Source: Sanguinoderma infundibulare (lineage: Eukaryota; Basidiomycota; Agaricomycetes; Polyporales; Polyporaceae). Taken from it: a DNA stretch of 64,000 nt. How positions within the stretch are numbered: position 1 is the first letter of the stretch; each line of letters starts with the position of its first letter. The translations under genes and the position numbers were made by a program. This document shows, one piece after another, positions 9,311-20,525 of this stretch. The notes under the pieces were generated by a model that did no database searches, had not been told where the DNA came from, and saw nothing but the letters and a program-made list of their open reading frames with translations. Where the stretch lies: NCBI GenBank assembly GCA_032821775.1, contig JAVLRN010000013.1, positions 620,001-684,000 of the forward strand. The letters run 5' to 3'.

Positions 9311-12196
9311 TGGTTTGATCATCAGTCTGGGGATGATAAGCCGTACTGAGCGCTGTTTCGATCCCTAGTGCTTGATGAAGTTCCTGGAATGCCTTTGCTT
9401 TGAACTGTGGCCCTCTGTCGGAAATAATTTTGGTGGGGAACCCGAAGCGGCTAAAGACATCTTTCTATAGAAGTTTAGAGGCTCCTATGGCTGTAATCTC
9501 CTTCGTGCATGGTGACATTACTGCTGCTTTGGTGACGTCATGGTCCACGATGACTTGAATTGCATTGTATCCTTCCTCCGTTTCTGGGAGGTCTGTAATG
9601 TAGTCAATTGTGATGGTTTGAAATGGTCTCGTGTCTCCACTATGCGGTATAGGCATCAACGGCGGTTTTGTTGGATGCGTGTTCACTTTGGAGACTTGGC
9701 AAGTTGCACATCCCTTGATGTATTGTGTGATGAATGTTCTCATTCCCGGCCATATGAATTCTCATCGTACGAGATCGAGTGTTTTCTGAATTCCTGGATG
9801 GCCTATGACGACCGGTTCGTGATACATCCTGATAATTTCTCTTTTCAGATTTTCATCAGGTGGTATGTAAACTCGGTCTTTGTAAAGTAGGATGCCTTCA
9901 TCATCACTCCAATCTTCTGGTTTTCTGAAGTCCGGCCTTTGAATCGCCTTGCCATTACTGGTGATGAAATTAATCAGTATCGAATTGTGTGCCTTGTTAC
10001 TTCAGATGCGTTCTCTGAGTTCCACATTGACTGTCTTGGTGAAAAGTTCTTCTTCTAGCATGACAACATTTTTGTTATCGTCATTACCCTCATCATGGCT
10101 TGTCCTTCTGGACAGGGTGTCTGCTTGTGTGATTGTGTTGCCTGGGTGGTGTGATATTTTGAAATTGAAGTCTGCTAAGAACAGGTACCATCAGGCCTGT
10201 CGCCGGTTGAGTTTGTGGGCATGTCGGAAGAACGTGAGGTTCTTATGATCAGTGATTATTTCTACTGGAGTTGCCACTCCCTGTAGCAAATGTCGCCATG
10301 CTTCGAGTGCTCGGATGATAGCGAGAAGTTCTCGATCATAAATTTGATAGTTGCATTCTGCTCCTGTAAAGGATTTTGACAGGAATGCACATGGGTGCCA
10401 GAGATCATCTGACCCCTTTTGCCTGAGGATTGCTCCTGATGCGTACTTGGATGCATCACATTCAATTTGAAATGGTTTTGTTGGATCGGCAATTTTCAGG
10501 ATGAGCTCCTTCATAAATTCTTCCTTAAGCTTATTGAACGCCTTGTCACATTCGGGTGTCCACTGGAATGTAGTGGCTTTGTGTGTGAGTTCTCTCAGAG
10601 GTCGTACGATGTTGGAGAACCCCTGGATCCATCACCGGTAGAAGTTTCCAAAGCCTAGAAAGGCTTGAGTTTGTTTGATGGTTGAGGGGCTTGCCATTTC
10701 TGAATAGCCTTGAGCTTGACAGGGTCCATAGCAATTTCTCCTGGCCAAATGACTGCCCCAAGATATTCAACTTCTGTGACATCGAACTCGCATTTTTCTG
10801 CCTTGAGGAATAAGTCCTGTTCTTGTAATCGCTGCAGAACTCAGCGTGTTCGGACGTGATGTTCCTCCTCGTTGGTTGAAAAGATTAGGATGTCGTCCAT
10901 GTAGATAACAACCCATCCTTCGAGGAGCATATCCCGAAAGATATAGTTCATCATACTTTGAAATGTGGCTGGTGCGTTGCACAGTCCAAAGAACATGATG
11001 GTAGGTTCGAAAAGTCCCATTGGTGTGATAAACGCGGCCTTCCACTGGTCTCCTTCTCTGATTCGGACATTATTGTAGCCTGCTCGGACGTCAAGCTTGG
11101 TAAATATCTTGACTCCTTGAAGCTTGTCGATTATATCATTAATAAGAGGGAGTGGGTAAGCGTTCTTTATAGTTCCATCGTTTAACGAACGATAGTCCTG
11201 TACTGGTCATAAGCTCCCATCTTTTTTTGTGACAAAAAAGAATGGCGATGCTAAGGGCGATGTTGATTCACGAATATACCCTTTTTCCAGATTTTCGGTG
11301 ATGAACTTTTTGAGCTCATCCCTTTCGGAGATTGTCAAGGAATAAATCTTTCCCCAATTGTTTTTTGCATTTGGGTCGAAATCTTTCTTGAACTCGATTG
11401 CATGATCCCATGGGCGAGAGGGAGGGAACCGTTCTGCTACTTTCTTTTCGAAAACTGTTTGAAATTCTCGGATGTAGCCTGGTAAGAGTTCATTTAATGT
11501 TTTCTCTTTTTGGTCTTTCCTTGCAGCAATATCAATTTCTGTGGACTTATTTATTCGTCGGAGATGAGTGGCACCTTCTATCAGTTGTCCTAGGACTTTT
11601 GACAGGTTGTGTGATAGCCATTCATCGTCGTCCGGATCGACTTTTGCTGTTTCGGTATATGATAAGACCAAATCTGGGCTGTGTTCTGGGATAGGCATTC
11701 CCCATAGGGTACCTGCTGGGGCTTCATACGTGTCTTGGTATTTTTGAATGGTTTGTTGTTCCTTGATTACTTTCAGGTTAAACGTGACTTGTCCCGTTCT
11801 CCAATTTATGGTAGGATTGTATCGTCTTATCCAGGGTATCCCGAAGATTAACTTATCCCATCCTATGTCAGCTACATACCAGTTGGTAGGTAGCTTTCTT
11901 CCTTGAAGTATGAAGTTTCCTTTGATGCGATGGGTGATCTGACCTTGTTTGTTAATGCTATCGTCTGCATTCCAGAACGTGAGTGGCTGAGGTAGTCGAA
12001 TGGTGGGGAGTTTGTACTGTTCAACTAGTCTCTTGTTGATGATGACTGCATCTGCACCCATGTCTAGTAGATCCTTGACTCCAACGGCGATATCTCCAAC
12101 TTCGATATAACCAGGTAGAAGGAGTGCTTGTCGCCTCCGTACTGTATTGGTCATAATGGTTATGCGAACGTCAGAGTCTTTTGGCAAATCAGGCAT
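9311..12196 (-). pseudogene. gypsy pol: protease, reverse transcriptase, RNase H, integrase
   Basis: Seen in order from 12196 downward. Retroviral-type protease: LLDMGADAVIINKRLV, with DMGA where DSGA is usual. Reverse transcriptase: [23 protein letters not shown], the catalytic YMDD box in [12 protein letters not shown] near 10890, and a QAFLGFGNFYR block. RNase H: FQIECDASKYASGAILRQK, YDRELLAII and ITDHKNL near 10250-10500. Integrase: the HHCC remnant GCATCQVSK near 9690, core start FQTITIDYITDLP, then [10 protein letters not shown] and TAYHPQTD at the break. In-frame TGA codons replace expected arginines near 11207, 10840, 10642, 10186, 10000 and 9765. There is also at least one small frameshift near 10700. 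This is a decayed copy. Confidence 0.88.
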
Positions 12197-12405
12197 TGGA
12201 ACTGTTTGCCATTCTAAAAATCTGTTTGAAAGTCCATAGGGTCTAGGTCTACTTCGAACGCATCAATATGAAGATCGACTTCGTCATCCTCCATGTCTGC
12301 TTCATTTCCACCGCCCATCCCTTCTTCGTCGGATGAGTCTCCTTAGTCCTTAGCTATCTGCCGAATCGTTCATCCTCTCTTTTGATTTGGCTTTCTTTGG
12401 TTTGC

Positions 12406-13846
12406 TCAGTTTGGGCAGTTTCTTGCCTGGTGTCCTGGCTTTTTGCAGAAAAAACATGCTCCTGATTTCATCAATTCAGCATGTTCTTCTGTGGTAAGCT
12501 TATTTACACCCGCTGATCTTTCCTTGGTGGATTCTGGACCATCAGTTCTTCGAGCTCGAATTTTGGCACCATGAGTGCAAGGGTTACGTCTTCGTCCTTG
12601 ATTTTCATTAAGCTGTTGATTTACTCGGAAGGCTTGGTCGATTTCGAGTAAGGCTGAATGTGGGTATGGGTTCCTTGCAGGTATACCTATATATACCTGG
12701 ATCTGGACCTGTGGGTATGAATCTTGTGGGTATGGATACCTGGTGCATGGGTTAGGCACAGATCCAGGTCAGAGGTTTTGAGGCTGTGGGTTACCTCCAG
12801 GTTACCCATGGGTTTTTTCAAAAAGATAAACAGTCTGTATATCTTCAATAAGTGGTCTATATAATCTATTTGCCTATAATAAGTGCAGTAGAAACTGTTC
12901 ATATGATTGAACTATGATATCTGGTGTATTGTCTTCAGCCTTCTCTCCAGCCTATGCAGATGCTCAAACCTTGCACCTGATCTGGAGTTTAAGATGTTCA
13001 AGTTTCTGACCATCAAAGAGCTTCTCACAATTAAATCTGTGTCCAAGGAGTGGTAGGAAGTGGTATACCTGCCCAAAGGACACAATTGGATAAACATTTT
13101 ACACAAAACAGCTTTAACTTGTGTGTATTTTGGTGGGTCTTGAAGGTATCCATAGGTACAGGTCTTTATGTGGGTAAACCCATGGGTACAGGTCAAAGAT
13201 CTGTGAGTATGGGTCAGTACAGGTCTTGACCTGCACAGGTCCAGGTCAAGCCCTCTGAGGTCTCAATACTCACAGGTACAGGTCCAGGTTGACCCACAGG
13301 TGACCCATGTTCAGCCTTAATTTCGAGTGCTCTCACCATCCATTCCACAACATTGGTGGGTTGTGGGAATGAGTATGAGATGCGAGTTCGCATCCACGAA
13401 GGTAGTGCTCCTCGATAATATGCCAGTTGTGCGACTGGATCATACACCCTGCTGGTATATGCCAGGTGCATGAACTTACCATTGAAGTCATGGCATGATG
13501 CGAAGTCGCTATACTTGAGTCGAGCAAGCTCCAGGAGTGCATTGTCTACCTCGTTGATTGGTGCGAAGGCTGATCGAAACTTCCTTTCAAAGTCAATCCA
13601 TTGCCCAAACCCTCGTGTAGTTCCATTGGGCAATATTTCTCGGGACTGCCTGATGATGACTGTTTTCCAATATTGCACAGTTCCTCCCTCCATGTACGAT
13701 AGGGCTGTTGCAATTTGGACTTTTTCTTTGGAGAAGTCATTGGGTCTTCCTTCAAAGAGTAGATAGAGCTGATTAAGGAATTCCTCTGTTTTCGTGCGAT
13801 CTTCATCAAAAACAGTAGGCTCCTTGATTTTTCCCTTTGCTGACAC
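12406..13846 (-). pseudogene. gypsy gag, split by a hAT-like insertion
   Basis: The upstream part (13846 to about 13328) is capsid-like: EPTVFDEDRTKTEEFLNQLY, ALSYMEGGTVQYW, RGFGQWIDFERKF and ALLELARLKY. The downstream part (about 12640 to 12406) resumes with IDQAFRVNQQLNENQG and ends in a CCHC zinc knuckle, CFFCKKPGHQARNC. If the intervening element and one copy of its target duplication are disregarded, the two parts lie in the same reading frame (the codons for ALEI continue directly to DQAF). The insertion therefore struck an open gag gene. Role in the family: nucleocapsid/capsid protein that packages retrotransposon RNA. Confidence 0.85.
12649..13319. mobile_element. hAT-like non-autonomous element nested in gag
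   Basis: 671 bases bounded by an exact direct repeat of 8 bases (ATTTCGAG at 12641-12648 and 13320-13327). The ends are inverted: TAAGGCTGAA at the left and TTCAGCCTTA at the right, with an imperfect ATGGGT extension. The subterminal regions are crowded with short GGGTAC/ACAGGTC/GGGTATG motifs in both orientations. An 8-base target duplication, short inverted ends and such subterminal motifs are hallmarks of the hAT superfamily. No transposase is encoded, so it would depend on a partner elsewhere. Confidence 0.85.
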
Positions 13847-13873
13847 TCTTGCAGGAATGGGGATTGCAGGTTG

Positions 13874-15613
13874 CTACGCTCCAAGGCCTGGTCCTCCGGG
13901 TGGTCCTGGTCCAGGTGGTCCTGCTCCGAGTGGACCTCCTCCTCCCGATGGTCCACCTGTAGGTTCCCCACTAAATAGGGTTCCACCTGGGTATGCTCCG
14001 AAAGAGGTTGGATAACCTCCTCTTCCTTGATAGGTTCCAGAAAACCTCGTTTGTGGAAATGTTGTACCATATGCTGAACTGACTGACTCGAAAGGTCCTG
14101 TTGGCTGATCGACTGCAAATGATGGTTGTGCTCTTCGTACAATGCCTTGGTCGGTATCTTGCTCAACATTTCCTGTTGTGAGTACTCTTTGGGTATACAT
14201 TTCGGGTTCTTGTGTGTGTGTTGCAGACATTGTTGGTCTGTGTACTGTGATTTCCTCATTGTCTTCACTGTCTTCGTTACTATTGTCGTCGGGGTCTGAT
14301 GCTACCTCTTTTCCTTTACCACTAATTGTAGTTGGTATGGGATCAAAGGTCTGATATCCTTCTGGGTAGATAACTGCTGGTTCGTCCACTGGTTTGCTTT
14401 CAACAACACTGGGTTCTGGCTGGTCTACTAGTTGACTCGTTTGGTTTCTCGGACTTTGTGCACTTATCGAAGTAGCATGTAGCATCGGTGTACTGAGTCG
14501 TGAGCTGGGCTTTAGAGTTTTGCTCAATGGTATAGTTGCTGGCTGTTTTGCGTGTACCTTAAGAATGTCTCTTTCTTGTGTACTAAGGGTAGTGAGATAT
14601 CCTTCTTGTAATTCCTGCTTGTCAGTGGTTGGGTGATATTGAATTGGACACCTTGCATGTGTGCAACTTATCCACCTGCTTTTCTGTGAGTTGTAATGTA
14701 TATCCCTTATTTGATCAATCAAGTATGCGTGTTGATATCCTTCACAAGAGAGCTTTGGCTGTGGGTCCATCTACTTGTTTCGAATATGAAGGTATCGGTT
14801 GTGGAGTTTTTGCACGTGCAAAAAACTTTCGAGTCGTTGAACTTTATGTTCAAAAAAAGGGTTGATCCAATTTCTCGGGTCTAAGACTCTGCTCTGTAGA
14901 TGCTTAATCCTGTTTTGCAGGAAGGCAGCGTAAGTTGTATCGAATGTGTAGTGTGGATCTTCGCGCTGTGGCCACCAACTGATAGTGTCGAATGCAACGT
15001 TGAAGTTGTAGATGGCTTGATGGATGCATTGGATTCCGTATTCTTGTTTAACACTCGAACTGTCTCTGATAGCGTTGAGGCTGTTGAGGATAACTTGTAA
15101 TGCATCTCTGGTGTCGACCGGTGCTTGTGACCTTTCATAGAACAGTCCTCTTATCGAAGAGATACTATTTGGTGTGGTCTCACAATAACTCGGTATCGTG
15201 TTGGCTGTAGCACTTGATGCGACTGGGATGATAGATTCCTTGTTTATTCCGTAGAACTGTAAAAGTTCTTGTTCTTCCCTGGGATCGAAGTTGGATGAGA
15301 GTCTATACTCTGTCCACTCGGGAGTTTGTATAACTGGTGGTATTCTCATAGTACTCGGGGACTCGCGTTCGAGAATGGGAAACCTTTCTCCTTCTAGATA
15401 TTGTAATCCTGGGACTCCCGGTCCTCGAAGGTCTTGAGGGCATGGTGTGGGAGGTCGAACATTAATGTTAATGTTTGGTTGTTGGAATAGTAGGGGTCTT
15501 TTACTACTTCGTGGGGGTCGAGAGGGTTTCGTCGGGAGTGGGCTCGCCGTATTGTCTAACTTGTCGAAGTTTTGACAACCTTTTGAGGATAGGTTCCTTC
15601 TAAACCTTGTCAA
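13874..15613 (-). pseudogene. gypsy N-terminal structural region
   Basis: Two adjoining open stretches (15613-14771 and 14770-13874, broken by a stop at the join) upstream of the capsid region. Visible features: PSRPPRSSKRPLLFQQPNIN, a conserved-looking centre with EQELLQFYGINKESI and ALQVILNSLNAIRDSS, then an acidic Ser/Asp segment and a Gly/Pro-rich tail (about 13880-14000) with PSGGGGPLGAGPPGPGPPGG. Long low-complexity leaders before gag occur in Agaricomycete gypsy elements. I assign it to the retrotransposon by position and strand only. Confidence 0.65.
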
Positions 15614-15695
15614 AGGTTTAGAACAGGCGACCTATAGTTCGTGTATGTGGGTGCTCTGCACTTAAAGAAGTGGAGCGTAAAAGTTTTTAGTCTAA

Positions 15696-16272
15696 TGTTA
15701 CGTCTCAATACTTGTATCCTTATACAGGTATTAACATGTTTCTAGACTAAGCTTAGGCTTATCGAAGTAAAGCTTAGAGTGACTTTATAGTTAGGCGGAC
15801 TATAGAGACGGGTTGATATACAACTGGTGTATAAAACAGGAGACTAAAAACTGAGGGGTCGCTACTGAGGCGTCGCCCCTTATATACATGTCTGAATGCT
15901 GCGCTCTGCACAGCTTGATAGACTACGGACTGTGGACTACAGACTGTGGACTACGGACTGTGGGCTACGGGCTGCGGACTACGGACTGTGGACTACGGGC
16001 TGCGGACTACGGGCTGCAGACTATGGACTGTGGACTATGGAATGAGTCATAATGAGTCATAACTGCGGACTGCAGAGAAGGGTTATAAGAGGTACTAGAT
16101 ATGTCTGAAGGAGATGTAAGTATAGAAAACGCGCAGACACAAGGATACTGTGTCTGCGCAGTCACATGAAAGCTATGGTTGCGCGGACACATAAGTGTTG
16201 TGTCTGCGCAGTTGTCCGCGAATATAAGTATGTGAAAGAAAAAGATAGTCCCCCTAGAACTGTGTCGTAACA
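15696..16272 (-). repeat. 5' LTR of the gypsy element
   Basis: 577 bases whose ends form a 7-base inverted repeat: on the minus strand it begins TGTTACGACACAG at 16272 and ends GACGTAACA at 15696. It holds a minisatellite and two strong hairpins: GCGCAGACACA with TGTGTCTGCGC at 16131-16159, and a near copy at about 16180-16210. The partner LTR is missing, so the boundaries rest on the terminal inverted repeat and its position before gag. Confidence 0.7.
15917..16038. repeat. 13-14 base minisatellite within the LTR
   Basis: Eight or nine imperfect tandem copies of a unit like GACTACGGACTGTG, with drift between ACGGACTGTG and ACGGGCTGCG. It lies in the middle of the LTR. Confidence 0.8.
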
Positions 16273-16366
16273 CTATTCAAGATAACAGAACAGAAATATT
16301 GGAGATCGTAAACTTCGCGTGCGAGTCAAGCACGGGTAAGCATGTTGCGTTAGTACGTGAGTGAAC

Positions 16367-17258
16367 TCATGAGCCGGGGGGACCCGCGAACCAGAGATAG
16401 TTGGCCCAGTGCATGATGATGGGCTGTATGAGGAATTGCCACTTCAACCCTCGGAGGTCCTCTGGAAGCCAATGAAACGTGAAAAACTCTTCATGCGTAT
16501 GTCTGCAGCTCGGGCAAAGGATTCTGGTCGGCTCGCGGTATGTGCCCCACTGCGCAGTGTTGGCAGCGATGTCGGATAACTCCAAATGGACAAGTCGTTC
16601 GAGTAGGTGAGAGTAGCGCGCTGGCTCCACTGGCTGCATTTCGAGGAGTGCAAGCTCTGCGGGTGTTTGGTCGTGATTTACTGAGGGGTAGTAGCCGAGC
16701 ATCACCGGTTGCAGCAAAGAGCAGTGTCTGTAATGCTCATTGAGATGCCTCTTTATGTCGTTAGAGCATCCTACTTTGATGGTGACAATATTCGGCCTCG
16801 CGTCATCTGCAGAAAGGTTAGAAAACGCTGACGTCAACAGTAACTTGAAGGCGCACCTGTTATGCGAAAACAGTATATCCAACCAGGCTCATCGGTGTTG
16901 AGGTTCGGTTCCGAGAGCATGGCCTGTCGCAACAGGATTTCCGTTCGATTTTCAAGTCTGCGTGGGATGTAGTCTTTTGCAGCATGAATAGTGAGCTAAT
17001 AAGACGATGAACTGTACTTACCGTCGAAGAAAATATTCAACCCAGAGAATCGGGTGCATTGGAAACCCAGTTGGACCATGCCCCCGTTATGGTGCACCCA
17101 GCAGTAGAACCTCTGGCCCATACCATTCGGATATACGATGGCGTTGGTCATGTTGACCCAGTTCTGACATCGTGGCTGGCCTTGCACCATCGTTGTGGCC
17201 GAGCACTGGACGTGTTGCGGATAGTAGGAGTGGGGGTGAACGCAGATGAGATGCACCA
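16367..17258 (-). CDS. T5orf172 / GIY-YIG superfamily protein
   Basis: Three exons with clean splice signals. Exon 1 (from MVHLICVHPHSYYPQ) has a Cys/His-rich block: VQGQPRCQNWV and GQRFYCWVHHNGG. Exon 2 has DYIPRRLENRTEILLRQA and ends GWIYCFRIT, the start of the GIY-YIG-like strand. Exon 3 gives IVTIKVGCSNDIKRHLNEH (the KVG(R/C)..N..KR block), LLERLVHLELSDIAAN and a zinc-type CPSCRHTHEEFFTF. This is the layout of the T5orf172 domain family that is expanded in Agaricomycetes. The fold is nuclease-like, but the arginine usually following KVG is Cys here and activity is unknown. The upstream neighbour is a decayed membrane gene; downstream lies the gypsy LTR. Confidence 0.8.
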
Positions 17259-17299
17259 TGATTGCAGCGGTAAGTGCAAGTTGTGAGTGGTAGTCGAAG

Positions 17300-18390
17300 T
17301 ATCTACAGGTGAGGGAAGTGCGGCTACACAAGGAGCGCAACTGCAGGATTGAGTAGCGAAGTAGCTGTGGTGGATTCGTGAGCACAACTGGAGGTTAGAG
17401 TTTGGATGAGAGCAAAGGTAGGCAATCACGCATGGGTGCAATCGTCCAGCGTATAGTTCAATATATAAATTATGTCATTCTATTCTATTCCATTACTGAC
17501 AGAACGTCCTGCATGAGAGATGATGGTAAGTGTCGACCGTCTGAGGGACCAGTATTGGATAATGTAAGCTGCAGCACTTACCCTACAGGCTCTGACAGGA
17601 TGAGACAAGTTCGAATGCCACAATCCTGTATGCACGTTATTGGGGCATCGTACGTCGCTTTTTGAGGTAGGGGTAAGCCATGGGTGGGACTACGCGAGTT
17701 TTCCAGCATATGAATGTAGGCCGAAGGAGCGATTTCGCGTTGCTGGCTGTACTGCGTGTTGTAGACTCAGTTAGTCCTGCCGAGTTGTTCAGTTGGGTGG
17801 GGGTTAATGGCACTAGGTTCACTACAATTGCACTTTGCGTGTCAGATGATTGCAAGACGTCCATCCACACAACTGCTAGAGTATACAATTGAAGTGTGCT
17901 GGTCTGCCCCTATGAGATCAACCTTCTCAAAGCCCGAAAACCTGCCAGCGAAGTATCGTCAGCTTTCAGCTGTTCAAAAATGAAGTCGAGCATTGGAACC
18001 TACGAATATATTGTGGTCTCTGAAACATTTGGGTGGGAAGTGGATGATGAACAAGGCAAGAGCAGCACCACCACCGACATTCAGTAGGCAGCTAAAACTT
18101 CTCAGACTGCAGCTCACCATGCGATTCCTCATGGAATTTGAATCGACTTCTGAAGTGTCTTCATCGATCTTATCTTCTCTTCCCTTCCCTTTCCTTCCCT
18201 TCCCTGAGTCCCTTCCCTTCTGGCCATCTCCTCCTTCCTTCCTTCGTCTCTCTGTCCCCGCTCTTTCACTGGCTTGACTTGTGCGGCACAGGTGACCAAT
18301 TCCTTCTGAGTCGACCCCAGCACATCAGCTTTATCGAGACAGCAACAGCATCTGCACTGGCACGGCCATGACTGTCACCGAGTGCGAGGA
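17300..18390. other. no recognisable gene; pyrimidine-rich stretch
   Basis: No conserved protein block was found on either strand. A C/T-rich run (TTCCCTTCCC-type, about 18170-18260) stands out. Otherwise nothing is seen. Confidence 0.5.
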
Positions 18391-18394
18391 CCAT

Positions 18395-19645
18395 GACAGG
18401 GCCCTGGCTGGTGCAAGCCCACTACCAGACCCCGCGCACCCTGCCGCCCGGTGTGGGCATAGTCGGCGGGACGCTCACGACGTTCATATGGGCGAGCGCG
18501 ATGCCCATGCAGATGTCAACGACACCACGTGGGCCCATGGCAAACAGGCCATACATGCGTACGCCTATTAGGGTGGGTGGGGGCAGATAGGCATTAAGAA
18601 GGATCATGCGCTCGAAGCTCGGTGGGAGAGTCGCAGAAGAGAGAGAGGGGGGGATCTAGCGGTAAGTGTTTGAGCAGGGCAGCAGCTCGACGGCTGTGCT
18701 GGCGGTGGGCACAGCATCCCGGGTGGGGATGGGATGCAAGGAAGGGGCATTGTATATGTGGGTTGCTGCATACGGATGGTCGAATGTAATATACAAATTT
18801 TGTTTTTGGCGGCTTGTGTACACTGTGTATCGTTTTCTAGTGCGAATTATTACTGTTTTAGTACCCTCTCTCCATGTTGACATGTCCACCCCGGCCATAG
18901 AGGTAAGCTCCGAGTACGTATGGCTCCTTGCTGATGTTTGTTGTTGGCGATATTCCAAAGCTCATTACCAACAATCTGGAGAAGAAACTGGAGAGCGCCT
19001 TTGCATTGGTGGCAGTCCACCCAGGAAACATTGTTCGTCACATCAAAGGACACCAGACCTTTATCACTACGAACACCTGGGCACAATGTGGTACTCAGGT
19101 ACGTCTCTGCCTCTCTGCTGACCTTGCCATGACACTTAGAGTTTGACGCTATGCCAACCCAGGGTAATAACGCGCCAATGGACGTCCATCCACAGCAGAT
19201 GAAGCGGGCAGAATGCACCAACGACGGCCAAAGAGTGCCCTACCTGTCCAAGGATATGAGTTCCATCCAGAGCTATATTTATGCCAGGTGTTCTCAGAAT
19301 TCTTTGGCGATATGAAGCAGCGTGTAAGTATTGTTGGCTCTAACTCCTCTTTAGTTGTTCGTGTACGTATGGACTGTCTTGATACAGATCTTTCATACAG
19401 ACCTACCAGACGTGGCTCATTTTGGGCAAGAACTACTGGATTACACTTTTCCTGATACTGACAGTGGCAGGGACGATCGGTGTGTGTACTACAAGTTTCA
19501 AAAGCTCCGTGACACACCATCTGATCAGTCTCGCATGCACCCAAATAGTGACAGGAATTGGGATTGTGTGTGTGTCCGCTACACCCAGCACCCTCGGCTC
19601 ATGGGTCATTGGCATCTGCGTGATGATGCTCCGGTGCGCCTCTGG
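18395..19645 (+). pseudogene. decayed multi-pass membrane protein, DUF6534-like
   Basis: Scattered coding pieces on the plus strand. Near 18440: LPPGVGIVGGTLTTFIWASA, like the first helix of Agaricomycete seven-helix proteins. Near 18945: GDIPKLITNNLEKKLESAF (not placed). At 19240-19470: HPELYLCQVFSEFFGDM, then after a possible short intron TYQTWLILGKNYWITLFLIL, matching the family pattern of helix-loop-helix with (F/Y)YRxxxL(S/G)xxxW. Frames are broken and no continuous gene can be drawn. The family name is a tentative recollection. Confidence 0.3.
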
Positions 19646-19824
19646 AGCATTTCATAGGCTTGCTAGTCGACTCACTCCGAGTTCAGTACAAACGTGTACG
19701 GATCAGGTACAAGCCTCGTGTTGACGTTCGCCAACTTCAAGGCTGAACTGCACCGATTCTCAGTGATGATAGCATACCGTGTGTAGACGTCCAGCTGCCT
19801 CCTTGGGGCTCTGCAGCTACTAAC

Positions 19825-20250
19825 CACCTTTGTATACGTCGCAGCTGAAAGCACACTTCCCTGGCCTTGTGGACAAGATCCAATGCTACGCCAGTGCACT
19901 TCCAGGATATGAGAGCAGCTGCGAAGCCCTTCTCTGGCTTCGTTATCAATCTCAACGTTTCTACACGCAGTCATTGGGACAGGAAGGACCTGGAAGCATG
20001 CGTGGTCCTTGCCATTGGCACCTTCACCCGCAGAGAACTGGCGCTTCTGGAGCTTGGCATGGTGGTTCCTCTTCGATGCGGAGCCTTCATTTTTTTCCTC
20101 GCCAATTGCATCACTCACTTCATTCTTCCCTACTCTGGAACTCAAGCATCTCTGGTGTGCCATTTGGATACAGAGGGAACAAAGTGGGTACACAACTGCA
20201 TGGGCTGGGATAACAATACATATATAAAGCTTAGCCGCTACCCCTTGTAG
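19825..20250 (+). pseudogene. TET/JBP-like 2-oxoglutarate/Fe(II) oxygenase, broken
   Basis: Coding block starting FPGLVDKIQCYASALPG. After a one-base frame change near 19915 comes PFSGFVINLNVSTRSHWDRK, where HWD is the expected HxD iron-binding pair. It continues with ACVVLAIGTFTRRELALLEL, the distal His in NCITHFILPYSG, then TQASLVCHLDTEGTKW. In relatives as I recall them the last block reads (K/R)RASLVLH, where the Arg binds 2-oxoglutarate; here it is Gln. The N-terminal part of the usual protein is absent or unrecognisable. Known: TET/JBP enzymes oxidise 5-methylcytosine or thymine, and in Agaricomycetes their genes are expanded and often lie next to KDZ transposons. The frameshift and lost Arg make this copy probably inactive. 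Confidence 0.6.
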
Positions 20251-20517
20251 TTTGTTTCTCCAAATGGGCACATGTCATCTTATCATCGGAGTGCTCAGGA
20301 TTGACAGCTTCGTATGGAAGCGGCATACTCCTTGTGCTAACGCTCGCAAGTTCACTCTCAACTGAACCTTGAGCCATGCCATCTCTGTCTCATACCCACC
20401 CTCTGGCAAGCCTAAGATTCACTGACCGTTCTGCCTGATTCCCCCTTTTCCAGCCTGGGTACCTACAGAGAAACACATCCACTGTTCGAAAGTGGGAGGT
20501 TTGTGCGCTTATTTCTC

Positions 20518-20525
20518 TATAAATA
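20518..20525 (+). promoter_or_regulatory. TATA box (TATAAATA)
   Basis: TATAAATA about 240 bases upstream of the ATG at 20765. It is followed by a long CT-rich leader (TCTCGCC/TCTTCTCACC motifs), as is common at fungal transcription starts. Confidence 0.5.

Larger units (their letters stand above)
9311..16272 (-). mobile_element. Ty3/gypsy LTR retrotransposon, 3'-truncated and decayed
   Basis: Order on the minus strand: LTR (15696-16272), N-terminal structural region, gag with a zinc knuckle, protease, reverse transcriptase, RNase H, integrase. This is the Ty3/gypsy order, with integrase last. Integrase homology ends abruptly near 9311, within the block after TAYHPQTD, and there is no second LTR, so the 3' end is lost. 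The pol frame carries repeated TGA stops, and gag is split by a 671-base insertion. The element cannot be autonomous as it stands. Confidence 0.9.

Noticed and set aside
18422..18607. Minus-strand 61-codon ORF as part of the chloride channel
   Set aside because: Does not fit any CLC segment, and the plus strand there fits a membrane-protein start better.
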